Assembly (NCBI GenBank): GCA_039105265.1
Contig: JAPFFF010000038.1
Span: forward strand, 558,001-622,000
Direction of reading: 5' to 3'
DNA: 64,000 nt
Origin: Tritrichomonas musculus
Taxonomy: Eukaryota; Parabasalia; Tritrichomonadida; Tritrichomonadidae
A program made the position numbers and the translations under genes. Below, in pieces: positions 22,001 to 34,986 of this stretch; the first letter of the stretch is position 1; every line of letters starts with the position of its first letter. The notes below the pieces were generated by a model, which had not been told where the DNA came from, ran no database searches, and worked only from the letters and a program-made list of their open reading frames with translations.

Positions 22001-22430
22001 TTAAACATAACTCCGGTGAAGAATTATTTAATGTTTCAAAAGTCATATTTCGAAATCGTGACAAAATAAACAAAAACAAAAACAAATATAAATTTATTTA
22101 TGAAACAAAACAATAAAAAACAAATTTTAAACATAACTCCGGTGAAGAATTATTTAATGTTTCAAAAGTCATATTTCGAAATCGTGACAAAATAAACAAA
22201 AACAAAAACAAATATAAATTTATTTATGAAACAAAACAATAAAAAACAAATTTTAAACATAACTCCGGTGAAGAATTATTTAATGTTTCAAAAGTCATAT
22301 TTCGAAATCGTGACAAAATAAACAAAAACAAAAACAAATATAAATTTATTTATGAAATGAATCAATAAAAAACAAATTTTAAACATAACTCCGGTGAAGA
22401 ATTATTTAATGTTTCAAAAGTCATATTTCA
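19064..22430. repeat. 126-bp satellite, about 26.7 copies
   Basis: Period of exactly 126 bp from 19,071 onward, nearly identical units (core AACATAACTCCGGTGAAG, then AAAAACAAAAACAAATATAA). Three unit types can be told apart by two variable sites: AAACAAAACAAT with GTCATA, GAAATGAATCAAT with GTCATA, and AAACAAAACAAT with GCCATA. The third type is usually followed by the second (units 5-6, 13-14, 15-16, 23-24), so some amplification was by multi-unit blocks. It ends about 125 bp upstream of the transposase ATG. Confidence 0.95.
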
Positions 22431-22540
22431 AATTGAAACGATATTGAACTTTTTATTAATATTGCTAAACTGTATAAATCAATACAAGTCAATAATTAAA
22501 TTTCCAATTCAATTAACGATTGAATTATAATAATAAACTG

Positions 22541-22555
22541 TTTCATTAATCATAA
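22541..22555 (+). promoter_or_regulatory. Trichomonad Inr-like element of the MULE-2 transposase
   Basis: TTCATTAATCATAA directly before the ATG fits the consensus TCAYTWYTCATTA at nearly all positions. Seen in sequence; transcription start inferred from the known motif. Confidence 0.6.
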
Positions 22556-24403
22556 ATGGCATCCTGTACTCCTTCAGAGTTAATTGATGAATTCCGTTCA
22601 TTAAATGGATTTTTTCCAACAATCCAAGCTCTCACAGAAAAAATAAGGGAAATATCTACAAAATACAAATGTCCATTCATTTCATATTCAGCTGGCCCAA
22701 GTCGTTTAACCCAAATATATGCATGCTCTCATCTAAAAACAATTTTTAATTGTCAAGCAAAAGCAAAATTTTCATATGAAGATGGATTTGTGCGATTTGT
22801 TGAATGTGACAAAGAGCATAGTCATAAACCAAATGAACCAACAAGAATGAATATGCGCAATTGTTTAACACTGTTACAAAGAGAAAGAATTAAACACTTA
22901 ACAACAGAAGGCCAATCAGCATATTCAATTAGATTACGAGAAAATTTAAAATGCACTAAAGATGTTTTATATAATATACGACGTCCAATACTTGAGAACA
23001 TCAGAGCTCACGAAATGGAAAATTTGTTGCATGAGCTTAATAATGGAAATTCATGGATAAATAATGTCTTAAAAGAAAACGATACAAATGTTTTTTGCGG
23101 ATGCCACTGTATCCATGATGTAATATGCAACAAATCCTACGCAAAAGACATTTGTATTGTCGATGACACCAGTTGTACAAATAAGTATGGATTTCCAGTT
23201 TTAGTGATGATTGTTGAAGATGAAAATGGCCGCAGTCAACTGTTGGCATTCAGTTTAATGAAGACCAGAGAAGCTACGGAATTCGATCAATTCTTTGAAA
23301 AAGTTAAAGCAAAAGTTGGAGATATTCGTTTATTCGTTGCAGATAGAAACCAAATACAAATGAACTCAATCAAAAGAACATGGCCGAATTGTTTAATAAT
23401 TAATTGTTCAATTCATATTGGCCGTAATATCAGATCAGTTTCTGTCGAACTTTATAATCTTTATGAAAAAATGCGTCACTTACAAATTACGGAAGAAGAG
23501 TTTCTAAATGCATGCATAGAATTTATACAAGATGATACAGTATCTGATGGTAAAACAACCATCCAGAATATCATTGATACAAAAGAATATTGGCTTCCAA
23601 GTGTAATAATCAAGTATAAACATTGTGATAACGAAACTTCCAATAGAGCTGAAGGTTTTTTCGGTTCTTTGAAAAATTTATTAGAACATAAAATCGAAAC
23701 ACTTGCAAATGTAATCAGAGCTATTTACATTAGAGCTGAAAGAATGTATTTATCATCAATAAACGAGAAACCAATGAGTGTACCAGATGAATTAATATCA
23801 GAACAAGATTCATTCAAAGTTGGAAAGCTTGCTTTAAGTTTAGTATACTCAGAATATATCGATTTAAATAAAAAAGGTTCATTAATGAAAGAATATTCTC
23901 CTGATTGTTGCAAAATACATGCAATGTTTGATTTGCCATGTCGGCATTTAATGCTTAAAAGAATTCTCAATGACGATTATCCAATTTTGACACTTGCAGA
24001 TTTCTCAGAAAGATGGATACGTGCTGATGATTATAATGTTACTCCACCAAATAATCAAACTTTTATAATTCCAAGACAAAAACCAGCAAATGCAGATAAT
24101 TCATATTCTAGTTATTTAGCACGTTTTGAAAGATATTTTTCATCAGCAGCAAGATCAGCATCAATTCGTCAAATATTAGATAATTGCATTAATGAGTTAC
24201 AAACAAATGAACACCAAAATGCAACAGAATCTGATGAATTACAGCCTCCTTCCTCAATTCCTCTAGCTGGAAGGCCCTTCACGCATCCAAGAAATAATGT
24301 TGATTTCAAAACAAATGGGAAAAAGAAGAAATATCATTGCAGTCATTGCGGATCTGATGACCATACTCTTCCTCGTTGTCCTTTTATTTTACGTGATTCA
24401 TAA
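22556..24403 (+). CDS. MULE transposase, 615 aa, apparently intact
   Basis: Mutator-like transposase that would bind and move MULE-2. Domain order: an N-terminal FAR1/FLYWCH-like zinc-binding region (about residues 35-90, C/H pattern ending DKEHSHKPN); the MULE DDE core with first Asp in CIVDDTSCTNKYG (about 201), second in LFVADRNQ (about 262) and Glu in NETSNRAEGFFGSLK (about 367); a SWIM-type zinc finger (DCCKIHAMFDLPCRHLM, about 451-466); and a C-terminal CCHC knuckle (YHCSHCGSDDHTLPRC, about 594-609). No internal stop. It starts at the first ATG, supported by an Inr-like sequence immediately upstream. Length and domain set are typical of active MULEs. Confidence 0.9.
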   Translation: MASCTPSELIDEFRSLNGFFPTIQALTEKIREISTKYKCPFISYSAGPSRLTQIYACSHLKTIFNCQAKAKFSYEDGFVRFVECDKEHSHKPNEPTRMNMRNCLTLLQRERIKHLTTEGQSAYSIRLRENLKCTKDVLYNIRRPILENIRAHEMENLLHELNNGNSWINNVLKENDTNVFCGCHCIHDVICNKSYAKDICIVDDTSCTNKYGFPVLVMIVEDENGRSQLLAFSLMKTREATEFDQFFEKVKAKVGDIRLFVADRNQIQMNSIKRTWPNCLIINCSIHIGRNIRSVSVELYNLYEKMRHLQITEEEFLNACIEFIQDDTVSDGKTTIQNIIDTKEYWLPSVIIKYKHCDNETSNRAEGFFGSLKNLLEHKIETLANVIRAIYIRAERMYLSSINEKPMSVPDELISEQDSFKVGKLALSLVYSEYIDLNKKGSLMKEYSPDCCKIHAMFDLPCRHLMLKRILNDDYPILTLADFSERWIRADDYNVTPPNNQTFIIPRQKPANADNSYSSYLARFERYFSSAARSASIRQILDNCINELQTNEHQNATESDELQPPSSIPLAGRPFTHPRNNVDFKTNGKKKKYHCSHCGSDDHTLPRCPFILRDS

Positions 24404-24590
24404 ATCATTTTTATTAAATTTAATATTCATATATATCTTTTCAAAAAGTGGCCGTATTTTATAAACCATTAATAAAGTGACCGTATTTTTTTTTTTGAGT
24501 GAAATTTTCATTGAAAAATATTTCTATCAAAAAGTCGATGTATTTTATAAACCATTCAAAAAGTTCCATTCAAAAAGTGAACGTATTTTT

Positions 24591-24932
24591 AGGCGATATC
24601 TCAAAAAATATGTTGGAATTTATAATTACTTAAAATATAATGGTTAATGAAATTCTAAGTAATCCTGTTAACCAAGTTCGTTTTTTCAGATGAAAAACGT
24701 TTATAAAAAATATAAATCTGTGCAATTATAAAATAAATGTTTTTGTATACAGTATAAAACTGTTCCGTAATAATCCTGAAAAGAGTGTGAAAAATTGTGT
24801 AAGATTCTTTTTATGAAGATCATGTTTTGTGAGTGATACTCTCTCCAATGAAAAATATTATATAAATAAAACTAAATAAATAATAAATGTTGAATTAAAA
24901 TGTTCTTTTATTAATTTTTATTGAAATGATTA
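24591..24932. other. Intergenic, no gene seen
   Basis: AT-rich spacer between MULE-2 and the inverted arm of the next composite. Confidence 0.5.
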
Positions 24933-25587
24933 GGCTCACTAAAGTATCTGCTATAAAATGAGTAGTCTCAAAAAGTTCGTCCTTCAGAAAAAGTTCATGA
25001 TTATTTTTTGAGAGAGCATAGAATTGAGGTCGACTTTTTAAAAGCATAAATGGTCGTATAAGAATTTAGTAAACCATTCAAAAAGTAAAAAACGATAGCA
25101 GTTTTATTAGTAATATTTTGGAATCTTTTTCTTCATGAACCTGATTTTAAAGATTTTAAAATCTCTCGCTTTTAATAAGTAATGATTGGTATGAGTCATA
25201 TATTACTGCTTTCTGACTGTAATTTGGTACATCTAATTATATTTCAATTTCCAATTATTATTTATTAATAATCCAGATTAAAAACTACATAATATATTAC
25301 GGCATATATATTGGGACATTATCTCGGGGGAGTAGTCGCATATCTTGGCTACTAAATATAAAACATTAAAATAATAAGCAAATGCTGAACAATATAGTGT
25401 CGGCCATGAAATTCATTGTTTGATAATTGCAAATCGCATTTCTATTTGTTAAAACATTACCAATTTTAAATTTATTCTTCAATTTACATATTTATCTATT
25501 TATAAGAAAAAATCATGTGTTCATAATGATTATATAAATTAAGTTTAAATTTCATGATTGTTTTATGAAAATTCCTTGAATATAAAA
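24933..25587 (+). repeat. Left unique arm of MULE-3
   Basis: Mirror of about 45475-46125. It contains the recurrent motifs CTCAAAAAGTTCG and CCATTCAAAAAGT and no credible gene. High identity between the arms indicates either recent insertion or gene conversion. Confidence 0.8.
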
Positions 25588-26093
25588 AAGTTATGAAATT
25601 CAAAAAGTTGAAAAATTCTTTTCACAAAAAAAAAAAAAAAAAATACAGGAATATAAAATTCCCGGAAAATAAAATCCGGAACATACAGTTACCAAAAATT
25701 AAGAAAGTTTGTTTTTCTAGAAAAAAAAAAAAAAAGAAAAGAAAAAGAAAAAAGAAAAAAGTTATGAAATTCAAAAAGTTGAAAAATTCTTTTCACAAAA
25801 AAAAATAAAAAATAAAAAATACAGGAATATAAAATTCCCGGAAAATAAAATCCGGAACATACAGTTACCAAAAATTAAGAAAGTTTGTTTTTCTAGAAAA
25901 AAAAAAAAAAGAAAAGAAAAAGAAAAAAGAAAAAAGTTATGAAATTCAAAAAGTTGAAAAATTCTTTTCACAAAAAAAAAAAAAAAAATAAAAAATACAG
26001 GAATATAAAATTCCCGGAAAATAAAATCCGGAACATACAGTTACCAAAAATTAGGAAAGTTTGTTTTTCTAGAAAAAAAAAAAAAAAAAAGAG
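25588..26093 (+). repeat. Satellite C (about 170-bp unit), 3 copies
   Basis: Monomer order: AAAGTTATGAAATTCAAAAA (shared with the MULE-3 end), GTTGAAAAATTCTTTTCAC, an A tract, AATACAGGAATATAAAATTC, CCGGAAAATAAAATCCGG, ACATACAGTTACC, AAAGTTTGTTTTTCTAGAAA, then a GA/A tract. Monomer length varies only in the A and T tracts. Lys- and Phe-rich open frames across it are artefacts. Confidence 0.9.
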
Positions 26094-26560
26094 GAATTCT
26101 TTATAGCACATACAACTTTTTCAGAAGAAAATAATCGTCCATTTTTTCGAGCTTTATTTTACATAGAAAAGATTAAAAGTTCATTGTATTTTTTATTGAT
26201 TTCTTAATTTATGCCATTTAGAGAATATGTTAAAGGCGAAATAATCGAAAATTTTCAAAAATGAGATTATTATTTGATTAATAATTCTTCTCAAAAATGG
26301 TTGATTTAGAGAATCAAATGGCTTGTTGGGCTTCCTAAATTGATAAAATTTAGGATTTAATGGTTAAAATCAATATTAAATAAGAAAACAAATATTTTTA
26401 AATTATTTTAAAGGAATAAAAAAAGCATGAATAGGGGGTCATGCTATTTTGTTTAAAAAATATTAATTTTAATTTCTCAAAAAGTTTATCTGGACCATAT
26501 ATACATACAAAAAGTTCTCTGTGCTGCAGCACTGTGCTAAAAAATTACACCCAAAAAAAA
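26094..26560. other. Unique insert between satellite C blocks
   Basis: Non-satellite AT-rich DNA interrupting the array. No gene seen. It has no mirror copy on the right side of MULE-3. Confidence 0.5.
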
Positions 26561-27584
26561 AAAAGAAAAAGAAAAAAGAAAAAAGTTATGAAATTCAAAA
26601 AGTTGAAAAATTTTTTTCACAAAAAAAAAAAAATAAAAAATACAGGAATATAAAATTCCCGGAAAATAAAATCCGGAACATACAGTTACCAAAAATTAGG
26701 AAAGTTTTTTTTTTTTTTTTTCTAGAAAAAAAAAAGAAAAAGAAAAAAGTTATGAAATTCAAAAAGTTGAAAAATTCTTTTCACAAAAAAAAAAAAAAAT
26801 AAAAAATACAGGAATATAAAATTCCCGGAAAATAAAATCCGGAACATACAGTTACCAAAAATTAAGAAAGTTTGTTTTTCTAGAAAAAAAAAAAAAAAAA
26901 AAAAAAAAGAAAAGAAAAAGAAAAAAGTTATGAAATTCAAAAAGTTGAAAAATTCTTTTCACAAAAAAAAAAAAAAATAAAAAATACAGGAATATAAAAT
27001 TCCCGGAAAATAAAATCCGGAACATACAGTTACCAAAAATTAAGAAAGTTTGTTTTTCTAGAAAAAAAAAAAAAAAGAAAAGAAAAAGAAAAAAGAAAAA
27101 AGTTATGAAATTCAAAAAGTTGAAAAATTCTTTTCACAAAAAAAAAAAAAAAAAATAAAAAATACAGGAATATAAAATTCCCGGAAAATAAAATCCGGAA
27201 CATACAGTTACCAAAAATTAGGAAAGTTTTTTTTTTTTTTTCTAGAAAAAAAAAAAGAAAAAGAAAAAAGTTATGAAATTCAAAAAGTTGAAAAATTCTT
27301 TTCACAAAAAAAAAAAAAAATAAAAAATACAGGAATATAAAATTCCCGGAAAATAAAATCCGGAACATACAGTTACCAAAAATTAAGAAAGTTTGTTTTT
27401 CTAGAAAAAAAAAAAAAAAAAAAAAAAAAGAAAAGAAAAAGAAAAAAGTTATGAAATTCAAAAAGTTGAAAAATTCTTTTCACAAAAAAAAAAAAAAAAA
27501 AAATAAAAAATACAGGAATATAAAAATCCCGGAAAATAAAATCCGGAACATACAGTTACCAAAAATTAGGAAAGTTTTTTTTTT
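26561..27584 (+). repeat. Satellite C, about 6 copies
   Basis: Same monomer as 25588-26093. Two monomers carry an expanded T tract (AAAGTTTTTTTTTTT) instead of AAAGTTTGTTTTT. The last one is interrupted inside that T tract by foldback element A. Confidence 0.9.
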
Positions 27585-28620
27585 GGGACTATATCAAAAT
27601 TTCCACTTTTTTTCTGGCCAGTATCAAAATTTTCAATTAAAAAAAAATAAGTATCATTTTTTAATAGAAAAAAAAATTCTAGTATCATATTTTAATAGAA
27701 AAACATTTCATGAGTATCATTTTTTTTTATCAATTTTTTTATCTTTTGCAACAAGTACACAGGAAAAATCTAAAAAAAATATATCTCGAATCAGCTACAG
27801 GAGAACGTTCAAATGATAGTATTTTTATGCAAAAGTAAACAACTCGCTCGACATATTAAAATTTAATTCACCAAGAATCATTCGAAAAAAAGTATTTAAC
27901 GCTGGTTTATTGTAGAAAAACAAGTTTAACTTAATTTTTCTCAGCAACATGAGCTAAAAACCAGTTTTTCAAATCGATGTCTAATTACGAATAATCAATT
28001 TTTTTACGGGTCTACTTATGTACCAAGTTTTACTGCTTCAATTAATATTCTTTATCATTTTTTACATATATTCATGACTACAAATACTATGTAATTCGCT
28101 TTCTATTTTTGAAAATTCTCACGAATATTCAAAAAATTATTCAAAAAACAGAGACAAAAATATGTTATATCTACACTATATATAGTATAACTTTAAAATA
28201 TAGTAGTATTGTTTCTTTATTTTCTTTTTTATGTCTAAAAACTTAATAATTTTGCAAAATTGTAAACGAATAATAAACGTTCTTCTTTTTCATTTATTTT
28301 TCTTTTCATCAAATTATAAATTTTTTGAGCTTTTTTCTAATGAAAAATTTAACATTTTAAAAATATTTAGAAATAAATTATTGTAATTTAATGAAAATGA
28401 TTAAATATTATAATCTAATGAAAATTATCCAATTAATATGATTGAATGAACTTGATTGTTTATAATAATTCGATATTTATAAAAAATGCAATTGTTTGAA
28501 TGTGATTATTTAGAAGATTTAATTTGATTAGAAGAATGTGATTGATTAAAAAATTTATTTGAATCAATTATATTCAATTATCCCTAGGTAATCACTTTCA
28601 TTCTTTCATTCGCTTTAATT
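27585..28620 (+). repeat. Left unique arm of foldback A
   Basis: Reverse complement of 38495-39531. Its tip holds about five degenerate AGTATCATTTTTTAATAG units (27,610-27,730), likely binding repeats. No gene. Confidence 0.85.
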
Positions 28621-31600
28621 CAATCACTTTTACTCATTCAATCATTTTCATTCATTCAATCATTTTCATTCATTCAATCATTTCATTCATTCAATCATTT
28701 CATTCATTCAATCACTTTCATTCATTCAATCACTTTCATTCATTCAATCACTTTCATTCATTCAATCACTTTCATTCATTCAATCACTTTCATTCATTCA
28801 ATCATTTTCATTCATTCAATCACTTTCATTCATTCAATCATTTCATTCATTCAATCACTTTCATTCATTCAATTACTTTCATTCATTCAATCATTTCATT
28901 CATTCAATCATTTCATTCACTCAATCACTTTCATTCATTCAATTACTTTCATTCATTCAATCATTTCATTCATTCAATTACTTTCATTCATTCAATCATT
29001 TCATTCATTCAATCACTTTCATTCATTCAATCACTTTCATTCATTCAATCACTTTTACTCATTCAATCACTTTCATTCATTCAATCACTTTCATTCATTC
29101 AATCACTTTCATTCATTCAATCATTTCATTCATTCAATCATTTCATTCATTCAATCACTTTCATTCATTCAATCACTTTCATTCATTCAATCACTTTCAT
29201 TCATTCAATCACTTTCATTCATTCAATTACTTTTACTCATTCAATCATTTCATTCATTCAATCATTTCATTCATTCAATTGCTTTCATTCATTCAATTAC
29301 TTTCATTCATTCAATCACTTTCATTCATTCAATCACTTTCATTCATTCAATTACTTTTACTCATTCAATCATTTCATTCATTCAATCATTTCATTCATTC
29401 AATTGCTTTCATTCATTCAATTACTTTCATTCATTCAATCACTTTCATTCATTCAATCATTTCATTCACTCAATCACTTTCATTCATTCAATTACTTTCA
29501 TTCATTCAATCATTTCATTCATTCAATCACTTTTACTCATTCAATCATTTCATTCATTCAATCATTTCATTCACTCAATCACTTTCATTCATTCAATTAC
29601 TTTCATTCATTCAATCATTTCATTCATTCAATTACTTTCATTCATTCAATCATTTCATTCATTCAATCACTTTCATTCATTCAATCACTTTCATTCATTC
29701 AATCACTTTTACTCATTCAATCACTTTCATTCATTCAATCACTTTCATTCATTCAATCACTTTCATTCATTCAATCATTTCATTCATTCAATCATTTCAT
29801 TCATTCAATCACTTTCATTCATTCAATCACTTTCATTCATTCAATCACTTTCATTCATTCAATCACTTTCATTCATTCAATTACTTTTACTCATTCAATC
29901 ATTTCATTCATTCAATCATTTCATTCATTCAATCACTTTCATTCATTCAATTACTTTCATTCATTCAATCACTTTCATTCATTCAATCACTTTCATTCAT
30001 TCAATTACTTTTACTCATTCAATCATTTCATTCATTCAATCATTTCATTCATTCAATTGCTTTCATTCATTCAATTACTTTCATTCATTCAATCACTTTC
30101 ATTCATTCAATCATTTCATTCACTCAATCACTTTCATTCATTCAATTACTTTCATTCATTCAATCATTTCATTCATTCAATCACTTTTACTCATTCAATC
30201 ATTTTCATTCATTCAATCACTTTCATTCATTCAATCATTTCATTCATTCAATCACTTTCATTCATTCAATCACTTTCATTCATTCAATCATTTCATTCAC
30301 TCAATCACTTTCATTCATTCAATTACTTTCATTCATTCAATCATTTCATTCATTCAATCACTTTCATTCATTCAATCATTTTCATTCATTCAATCACTTT
30401 CATTCATTCAATCATTTCATTCATTCAATCATTTCATTCATTCAATCACTTTCATTCACTCAATCACTTTCATTCATTCAATTACTTTCATTCATTCAAT
30501 CATTTCATTCATTCAATCACTTTCATTCATTCAATCATTTCATTCATTCAATCACTTTCATTCATTCAATCATTTCATTCATTCAATCATTTCATTCATT
30601 CAATCACTTTCATTCATTCAATCACTTTCATTCATTCAATTACTTTCATTCATTCAATCATTTCATTCACTCAATCACTTTCATTCATTCAATTACTTTC
30701 ATTCATTCAATCATTTCATTCATTCAATTACTTTCATTCATTCAATCATTTCATTCATTCAATCACTTTCATTCATTCAATCACTTGTATTCATTCAATC
30801 ACTTTTACTCATTCAATCACTTTCATTCATTCAATCACTTTCATTCATTCAATCATTTCATTCATTCAATCATTTCATTCATTCAATCACTTTCATTCAT
30901 TCAATCACTTTCATTCATTCAATCACTTTCATTCATTCAATCACTTTTACTCATTCAATCACTTTCATTCATTCAATCACTTTCATTCATTCAATCATTT
31001 CATTCATTCAATCATTTCATTCATTCAATCACTTTCATTCATTCAATCACTTTCATTCATTCAATCACTTTCATTCATTCAATCACTTTCATTCATTCAA
31101 TTACTTTTACTCATTCAATCATTTCATTCATTCAATCATTTCATTCATTCAATCACTTTCATTCATTCAATCACTTTCATTCATTCAATTACTTTTACTC
31201 ATTCAATCATTTCATTCATTCAATCATTTCATTCATTCAATCACTTTCATTCATTCAATTACTTTCATTCATTCAATCACTTTCATTCATTCAATCACTT
31301 TCATTCATTCAATTACTTTTACTCATTCAATCATTTCATTCATTCAATCATTTCATTCATTCAATTGCTTTCATTCATTCAATTACTTTCATTCATTCAA
31401 TCACTTTCATTCATTCAATCATTTCATTCACTCAATCACTTTCATTCATTCAATTACTTTCATTCATTCAATCATTTCATTCATTCAATCACTTTTACTC
31501 ATTCAATCATTTTCATTCATTCAATCACTTTCATTCATTCAATCATTTCATTCATTCAATCACTTTCATTCATTCAATCACTTTCATTCATTCAATCATT

Positions 31601-34600
31601 TCATTCACTCAATCACTTTCATTCATTCAATTACTTTCATTCATTCAATCATTTCATTCATTCAATCACTTTCATTCATTCAATCATTTTCATTCATTCA
31701 ATCACTTTCATTCATTCAATCATTTCATTCATTCAATCACTTTCATTCATTCAATTACTTTCATTCATTCAATCATTTCATTCATTCAATCACTTTTACT
31801 CATTCAATCATTTCATTCATTCAATCATTTCATTCACTCAATCACTTTCATTCATTCAATTACTTTCATTCATTCAATCATTTCATTCATTCAATTACTT
31901 TCATTCATTCAATCATTTCATTCATTCAATCACTTTCATTCATTCAATCACTTTCATTCATTCAATCACTTTTACTCATTCAATCACTTTCATTCATTCA
32001 ATCACTTTCATTCATTCAATCACTTTCATTCATTCAATCACTTTCATTCATTCAATCACTTTCATTCATTCAATCACTTTCATTCATTCAATCACTTTCA
32101 TTCATTCAATCACTTTCATTCATTCAATCACTTTCATTCATTCAATTACTTTTACTCATTCAATCATTTCATTCATTCAATCATTTCATTCATTCAATCA
32201 CTTTCATTCATTCAATTACTTTCATTCATTCAATCATTTCATTCACTCAATCACTTTCATTCATTCAATTACTTTCATTCATTCAATCATTTCATTCATT
32301 CAATTACTTTCATTCATTCAATCATTTCATTCATTCAATCACTTTCATTCATTCAATCACTTTCATTCATTCAATCACTTTTACTCATTCAATCACTTTC
32401 ATTCATTCAATCACTTTTACTCATTCAATCACTTTCATTCATTCAATCATTTCATTCATTCAATTACTTTCATTCATTCAATCATTTCATTCATTCAATT
32501 ACTTTCATTCATTCAATCATTTCATTCATTCAATCACTTTCATTCATTCAATCACTTTCATTCATTCAATCACTTTTACTCATTCAATCACTTTCATTCA
32601 TTCAATCACTTTCATTCATTCAATCACTTTCATTCATTCAATCATTTCATTCATTCAATCATTTCATTCATTCAATCACTTTCATTCATTCAATCACTTT
32701 CATTCATTCAATCACTTTCATTCATTCAATCACTTTCATTCATTCAATTACTTTTACTCATTCAATCATTTCATTCATTCAATCATTTCATTCATTCAAT
32801 TGCTTTCATTCATTCAATTACTTTCATTCATTCAATCACTTTCATTCATTCAATCACTTTCATTCATTCAATTGCTTTCATTCATTCAATTACTTTTACT
32901 CATTCAATCATTTCATTCATTCAATCATTTCATTCATTCAATTGCTTTCATTCATTCAATCACTTTTACTCATTCAATCACTTTCATTCATTCAATCATT
33001 TCATTCATTCAATTACTTTCATTCATTCAATCATTTCATTCATTCAATTCAATTACTTTCATTCATTCAATCATTTCATTCATTCAATCACTTTCATTCA
33101 TTCAATCACTTTCATTCATTCAATCACTTTTACTCATTCAATCACTTTCATTCATTCAATCACTTTCATTCATTCAATCACTTTCATTCATTCAATCATT
33201 TCATTCATTCAATCATTTCATTCATTCAATCACTTTCATTCATTCAATCACTTTCATTCATTCAATCACTTTCATTCATTCAATCACTTTCATTCATTCA
33301 ATTACTTTTACTCATTCAATCATTTCATTCATTCAATCATTTCATTCATTCAATTGCTTTCATTCATTCAATTACTTTCATTCATTCAATCACTTTCATT
33401 CATTCAATCACTTTCATTCATTCAATTACTTTTACTCATTCAATCATTTCATTCATTCAATCATTTCATTCATTCAATTGCTTTCATTCATTCAATTACT
33501 TTCATTCATTCAATCACTTTCATTCACTCAATCATTTCATTCATTCAATCATTTCATTCACTCAATCACTTTCATTCATTCAATTACTTTCATTCATTCA
33601 ATCATTTCATTCATTCAATCACTTTTACTCATTCAATCATTTCATTCATTCAATCATTTCATTCACTCAATCACTTTCATTCATTCAATTACTTTCATTC
33701 ATTCAATCATTTCATTCATTCAATTACTTTCATTCATTCAATCATTTCATTCATTCAATCACTTTCATTCATTCAATCACTTTCATTCATTCAATCACTT
33801 TTACTCATTCAATCACTTTCATTCATTCAATCACTTTCATTCATTCAATCACTTTCATTCATTCAATCATTTCATTCATTCAATCATTTCATTCATTCAA
33901 TCACTTTCATTCATTCAATCACTTTCATTCATTCAATCACTTTCATTCATTCAATCACTTTCATTCATTCAATTACTTTTACTCATTCAATCATTTCATT
34001 CATTCAATCATTTCATTCATTCAATCACTTTCATTCATTCAATTACTTTCATTCATTCAATCACTTTCATTCATTCAATCACTTTCATTCATTCAATTAC
34101 TTTTACTCATTCAATCATTTCATTCATTCAATCATTTCATTCATTCAATTGCTTTCATTCATTCAATTACTTTCATTCATTCAATCACTTTCATTCATTC
34201 AATCATTTCATTCACTCAATCACTTTCATTCATTCAATTACTTTCATTCATTCAATCATTTCATTCATTCAATCACTTTTACTCATTCAATCATTTCATT
34301 CATTCAATCATTTCATTCACTCAATCACTTTCATTCATTCAATTACTTTCATTCATTCAATCATTTCATTCATTCAATTACTTTCATTCATTCAATCATT
34401 TCATTCATTCAATCACTTTCATTCATTCAATCACTTTCATTCATTCAATCACTTTTACTCATTCAATCACTTTCATTCATTCAATCACTTTCATTCATTC
34501 AATCACTTTCATTCATTCAATCATTTCATTCATTCAATCATTTCATTCATTCAATCACTTTCATTCATTCAATCACTTTCATTCATTCAATCACTTTCAT

Positions 34601-34717
34601 TCATTCAATCACTTTCATTCATTCAATTACTTTTACTCATTCAATCATTTCATTCATTCAATCATTTCATTCATTCAATTGCTTTCATTCATTCAATTAC
34701 TTTCATTCATTCAATTA
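28621..34717 (+). repeat. 17/18-bp satellite D, plus orientation, about 340 copies
   Basis: Units are CATTCATTCAATCACTTT (18 bp) and CATTCATTCAATCATTT (17 bp), with minor forms containing TTACT, TTGCT and TACTCATTC. No stop codon occurs in any plus-strand frame, so frames of over 1700 codons open here; they are repeat artefacts (peptides such as FIHSIT, HSFNHF, SFIQSL). Longer blocks recur in the same order, showing higher-order repeat structure. Confidence 0.95.
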
Positions 34718-34770
34718 GAATAGATATTAATGATATCATCCTTTAGAAACATTAAAATTTTCTCTATTTT
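34718..34770. other. Junction of satellite D and the unique centre of foldback A
   Basis: Short AT-rich junction. Nothing else visible. Confidence 0.4.
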
Positions 34771-34986
34771 TCAGAAGAAATCGGATACCCGATGATAATT
34801 ATTAACAATATTTGCAATCATATTCAGAATGATTCTTAGTTTTTGCTTATCATTATTATAATTTTGATCATCAAATAAATTGGTTAAAATTTGAAAGTAT
34901 TCTTCTGTATTTTTATCTTCTTTTATAAAGGAGAGAATATTGGCTTGAACCATTCTCATTTTCTGTATATATTTCTTACAATCCAT
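34771..34986 (-). pseudogene. N-terminal fragment of a trichomonad ankyrin-repeat protein (DUF3447-type)
   Basis: From ATG 34986 the 71 codons read MDCKKYIQKMRMVQANILSF...DDQNYNNDK...ILNMIANIVNNYHR. This is the recognisable start of the large trichomonad ankyrin family, whose members begin with a Y-I-x-x-M-x-x-x-Q helix and a later SNNHHR-like block. Family members continue for hundreds of residues into ankyrin repeats; here a TGA follows VSDFF and no ankyrin repeat is seen. A captured host fragment inside the foldback centre. The longer frame upstream starts with TTG and is not needed. Confidence 0.7.

Larger units (their letters stand above)
18851..24590 (+). mobile_element. MULE-2: apparently intact Mutator-like transposon containing a satellite
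   Basis: The outer 25-bp segments 18851-18875 and 24566-24590 are inverted copies (two mismatches) of a motif containing CACTTTTTGAATGG. Further degenerate copies of CAAAAAGTGRCCGTATTTT sit just inside the right end (24,443, 24,473, 24,529), like subterminal transposase sites. Between them lie a 126-bp satellite (19,064-22,430) and a 615-aa transposase gene. The exact ends and the target duplication could not be fixed. Confidence 0.55.

Noticed and set aside
25593-27816. Lys-rich and Phe-rich frames of 60-143 codons on both strands
   Set aside because: Translations of A/T tracts and satellite C monomers; the same peptides recur with every monomer.
29279-34746. Plus-strand reading frames of 648, 1771 and 1814 codons
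   Set aside because: They lie wholly in 17/18-bp satellite DNA without stops. Several overlapping frames are open at once and the peptides are simple repeats.
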